Below, piece after piece: positions 52,385-54,637 of a DNA stretch of 54,637 nt. Position 1 is the stretch's first letter. Each line of letters begins with the position of its first letter. Both the position numbers and the translations under genes were made by a program. Source of the DNA: Defluviitaleaceae bacterium (GTDB lineage Bacteria > Bacillota > Clostridia > Lachnospirales > WRAA01); NCBI GenBank assembly GCA_009780015.1, contig WRAW01000007.1, forward strand, positions 1-54,637, given 5' to 3'. The notes under the pieces were generated by a model. That model saw only the letters and a list, made by a program, of their open reading frames with translations, was not told the origin of the DNA and did not search any database.

Positions 52385-52687
52385 ATGAAAAACATTTTAG
52401 AAAAATTTGCCCTTGGAAAGATATCGCCGCCTTTTGACGGGTATAGAAAAGACCCTCAGAGCAGGCATACGTTCAATACATATTTGGATATCGAGGACAA
52501 ATTGATGGCTATGCTTGATGGTGAAGCGAAGATTATCTTCGAGAAATATGTTAAGGTTCAGGCGGAAGCTATGTCGATGAACGAAACCGATAAATTCATT
52601 TACGGCTATCGTTTGGGCGTTCTTATGACGATGGAAGTTTTTAACGACAAAGAAGAAGCGGATTTTGGAGGAATCTTGATTGAGTGA
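52385..52687 (+). CDS. DUF6809-like small protein (third copy)
   Basis: 100 residues: MKNILEKFALGKISPPFDGYRKD..., KLMAMLDGEAKIIFEKYVKVQ and GYRLGVLMTMEVF, matching the paralogues at 36682 and 47189. ATG 52385 after GGAGGCGC; the track's 52355 is upstream. Its end overlaps the GNAT gene start by 8 bp, so the two are coupled. Confidence 0.82.
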   Translation: MKNILEKFALGKISPPFDGYRKDPQSRHTFNTYLDIEDKLMAMLDGEAKIIFEKYVKVQAEAMSMNETDKFIYGYRLGVLMTMEVFNDKEEADFGGILIE

Positions 52688-53312
52688 CATCGTAATACGT
52701 GATGTACAAAGCGACGATCTGCCCGAAATAAAGGCGATTATCGGCGCGTCGTGGGACTGGGCGGAGTTGTTTGAGACGCCGGGCGCGCTGGAGGCTACGC
52801 TTGGAATGTACCTGAATCAGGTCTTGTACGACAGCAGCTTCGGCAAGGCGGCTCTTTACGGCGGCAAACTCGTGGGGGTAATATTCGGCTGTGCCGAAGG
52901 CGACGAGCCCACGTACAGGATGCTGACGGAGGACTCCACATACCACACTCTGGCGCTGTTGAACGCGACGGACGAGGAGCGCGCAAGCGTATATGACTAC
53001 ATGTCTAAAACACTGCGAGCTTACGAGCAAATGCTTGACGAGGCAGGCCCCTACGACGGAACCCTGGACTTCTTCGTAGTGTCGAAGGAGGCGCGGGGCC
53101 TTAATATCGGAAAGCGGCTCTGGAAGGAGCTTGCCGGATACTTGCAGGACAAGCGGGCTCAGTCGATCTACGTTTGCTCCGACACAACTTGCAATTTTGG
53201 ATTCTATGAGCATATGGGCTTTGTTAAGAGGGTTACGCGGGAAATGACGTATGTATTTGGTGACGAGCGGGAACATCAAACGCTGTTTTTGTACGATTAC
53301 AAATTTGACTAG
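52680..53312 (+). CDS. GNAT-family N-acetyltransferase
   Basis: 210 residues: IVIRDVQSDDLPEIKAII at the N-terminus, the acetyl-CoA loop in VVSKEARGLNIGKRLWKEL, and a C-terminal FYEHMGFVKR. Substrate unknown. TTG 52680 follows GGAGG. Its stop TAG is part of the CTAG target duplication of element F. Confidence 0.88.
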   Translation: MSDIVIRDVQSDDLPEIKAIIGASWDWAELFETPGALEATLGMYLNQVLYDSSFGKAALYGGKLVGVIFGCAEGDEPTYRMLTEDSTYHTLALLNATDEERASVYDYMSKTLRAYEQMLDEAGPYDGTLDFFVVSKEARGLNIGKRLWKELAGYLQDKRAQSIYVCSDTTCNFGFYEHMGFVKRVTREMTYVFGDEREHQTLFLYDYKFD

Positions 53313-53472
53313 GGTGTGTCGTCAATAGTTTTTCAGAAAGCTTTTTGAGGCGATTTTTCGCCAATCAAGGAAGTGACGCCGCCGCGTGCCCATAGGCACG
53401 CAAGGAGGAACTGACGCAGAGTGGCGGAAATATCGACCAAAAAGATTCTGAAAAATCTATTGACGACACACC
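53313..53472. repeat. Palindromic element F (GGTGTGTCGTCAATA ends, CTAG duplication)
   Basis: 160 bp, ends GGTGTGTCGTCAATAG / CTATTGACGACACACC, flanked by CTAG (53309-53312, 53473-53476); the left CTAG contains the GNAT stop. The interior is the shared core in reverse orientation: TTTTTCGCCAATCAAGGAAG, GCGTGCC/GGCACGC, CTGACGCAGAGTGGCGG. Confidence 0.9.
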
Positions 53473-53560
53473 CTAGTAAGACGACAAATACTTGCACGGA
53501 TTGTCGGGCAAGCGGCATGACTGACGTGTTATTCTGTTTATGAAGAGAGGGGTATGTGTC

Positions 53561-54424
53561 ATGAACATGCTTGACAGCCTTAACGAAGCGGTATGCTATA
53601 TCGAGGATAATCTTGACAAGGACATAGACTACACGCGGATTGCGAAAGCCGCCGGCTATTCACAGTATCACTTTCAGCGTATGTTTGTGTGCGTATCAGG
53701 AGTTACGCTGTCCGAATATATCAGGAGGCGCAGACTTACGCTGGCGGCTTTTGAGCTGCAGAACAACTCGAAGAAGGTGATAGACGTCGCTTTTAAGTAC
53801 GGCTACACCTCAGCCGATTCTTTTACGAGAGCGTTTCACAACATGCATGGCATAACGCCGTCAAAGTCGCGCGATAAGGGCGTAACGCTAAAGGCGTACC
53901 CGCGCATTACCTTTGCTCTATCAATTAAGGGAGTGGTTGCGATGAATTACAGGATCGAAGAGAAAGAAGGGTTTACCGTCGCGGGAGTCAAGGAATTTAC
54001 GTCTACGGCGGATGGAGTTAACTTTAAAAACATTCCTGAAATGTGGGCAAAACTGCCTCAGGAAGACTTTAAGGAGCTCATGCGGCTGTCAGACCGTGAG
54101 CCGTTCGGAGTCCTTGGCGTGTGTGCCGATATGTACAACGACGGGTTTGATTACTGGATAGCCGCCGCAACGACAAAGCCCTGCCCCGAGAAGTATTCGT
54201 CCATGAGCATTCCGTCCTCTACATGGGCTATATTTGAGGTAACGGGAGCGCTTCCGGGGGCGATACAGGAAATGTGGAAGCGCATCTATTCCGAGTGGTT
54301 CCCAACTTCGGGATATGAACACGCGCCAACGCCCGAACTCGAATGTTACTCCGACGGCGATCCCAAATCCCCGGACTATAAAAGCGAGATATGGATACCT
54401 GTGATTAAGAACCTGTGTTCATAG
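53561..54424 (+). CDS. AraC-family regulator with GyrI-like effector-binding domain
   Basis: 287 residues: N-terminal double HTH of AraC type (LNEAVCYIEDNLDKDIDYTRIAKAAGYSQYHFQRMF; VAFKYGYTSADSFTRAFHNMHGITPS), then a GyrI-like ligand domain. Probably an activator answering to a small hydrophobic ligand. ATG 53561 follows AGAGAGGGG; 53540 lacks a site. The last four codons and stop (AAC CTG TGT TCA TAG) are provided by element A7. Confidence 0.88.
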   Translation: MNMLDSLNEAVCYIEDNLDKDIDYTRIAKAAGYSQYHFQRMFVCVSGVTLSEYIRRRRLTLAAFELQNNSKKVIDVAFKYGYTSADSFTRAFHNMHGITPSKSRDKGVTLKAYPRITFALSIKGVVAMNYRIEEKEGFTVAGVKEFTSTADGVNFKNIPEMWAKLPQEDFKELMRLSDREPFGVLGVCADMYNDGFDYWIAAATTKPCPEKYSSMSIPSSTWAIFEVTGALPGAIQEMWKRIYSEWFPTSGYEHAPTPELECYSDGDPKSPDYKSEIWIPVIKNLCS

Positions 54425-54637
54425 GATGGGAATGCCGTCTTGGCGGTCGAATTCCACCCCACGAAGCCAAAATCGGGCTTCGTGGGGACCCCGGGTCGTC
54501 GGTTCCTCCGCCTACGCTGGCGCTTCGGATACTAAACGTGTGCCACCGGCACACAGCATCCTTGCGTACCACTGCGGGTACGCTCAGTCCACCCCACAAA
54601 GCCAAAACCGGGCTTTGCGGGGACCCCGGGCGTCGTC
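54409..54637. repeat. Palindromic element A7, cut by the window end
   Basis: Begins GAACCTGTGTTCATAGGATGGG after TAA (54406-54408). It holds the CCCCACGAAGCC/GGGCTTCGTGGGG hairpin, the GTGTGCC/GGCACAC module inserted after GTTCCT, the core CTTGCGTACC...GGTACGC, then a second CCCCACAAAGCC hairpin. The right end is beyond the window. Confidence 0.88.

Noticed and set aside
53313-53472. Simple intrinsic terminator after the GNAT gene
   Set aside because: The 160-bp palindrome has CTAG target duplications and the shared core, so it is an inserted element; a terminator role would be secondary.

Overview
The window looks like chromosomal DNA of a motile, Gram-positive-type anaerobe of the class Clostridia (Bacillota). 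The evidence is a long fla operon with FlbD, FliY (CheC-like plus FliN domains), a MotE/YlxF-like protein and MotAB inside the operon, frequent TTG and GTG starts behind strong AGGAGG sites, a PrsA-like lipoprotein, and RHH and DUF6809-type small proteins. Most of the window is GC-balanced to GC-rich; about 1.7-4.5 kb is clearly AT-rich and looks acquired.

Layout. (1) 1-1.7 kb: 3' part of a tyrosine recombinase, its arm-type repeats, a tRNA-Thr(GGT) and tandem 144-bp units carrying 5' halves of that tRNA: an attachment-site graveyard. (2) 1.7-4.5 kb: an AT-rich island with an AbrB-like gene lacking a normal start, a ribbon-helix-helix protein and a type II restriction-modification system (frameshifted nuclease, controller protein with a recognisable C-box operator, D12-class adenine methylase). 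(3) 4.5-12.2 kb, minus strand: ddl-trmB-rho, a LysM membrane protein, a glmU whose uridylyltransferase half is degenerate, and a PrsA/SurA-like lipoprotein. (4) 12.6-34.9 kb, plus strand: flgBC-fliEFGHIJ-motE-fliK-flgD-flg operon protein-small ORFs-flgE-flbD-motAB-fliL-fliM-fliY-cheY-fliOPQR-flhB, followed by nagB; flhA, flhF and fleN do not follow flhB. (5) 35-48.8 kb, mostly minus: a hypothetical gene, a DUF6809-like gene broken by two repeat elements, ltaE, a GH18 hydrolase, a CmpB-like membrane protein, a nadD-yqeK fusion, fliS, topB, murA, a second DUF6809-like gene, duplicated RHH proteins and a RelE-type toxin with a possible antitoxin. (6) 49-54.6 kb, plus: GH13 amylase-rlmH-PPTase, a third DUF6809-like gene coupled to a GNAT acetyltransferase, and an AraC-family regulator.

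The most unusual content is a set of at least a dozen small palindromic elements (about 70-300 bp). They have at least four different kinds of terminal inverted repeat and target-site duplication (TNA, ATT, TA, CTAG), yet several share one internal hairpin core. Some copies carry further hairpin modules nested in that core at different places. Several copies sit exactly on stop codons, using the TAA or TAG as the target duplication. In the 36.7-37.0 kb locus, comparison with an intact paralogue lets the insertions be removed base by base, which supports true mobility. No transposase for them lies in the window.

Functional integration: the fla block builds the hook-basal body, export apparatus and switch, with FliS encoded elsewhere in the window; the minus-strand genes supply peptidoglycan precursors (Ddl, GlmU, MurA), NAD, tRNA/rRNA modification and transcription termination. 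All calls come from reading the sequence and the ORF track; no database search was run.
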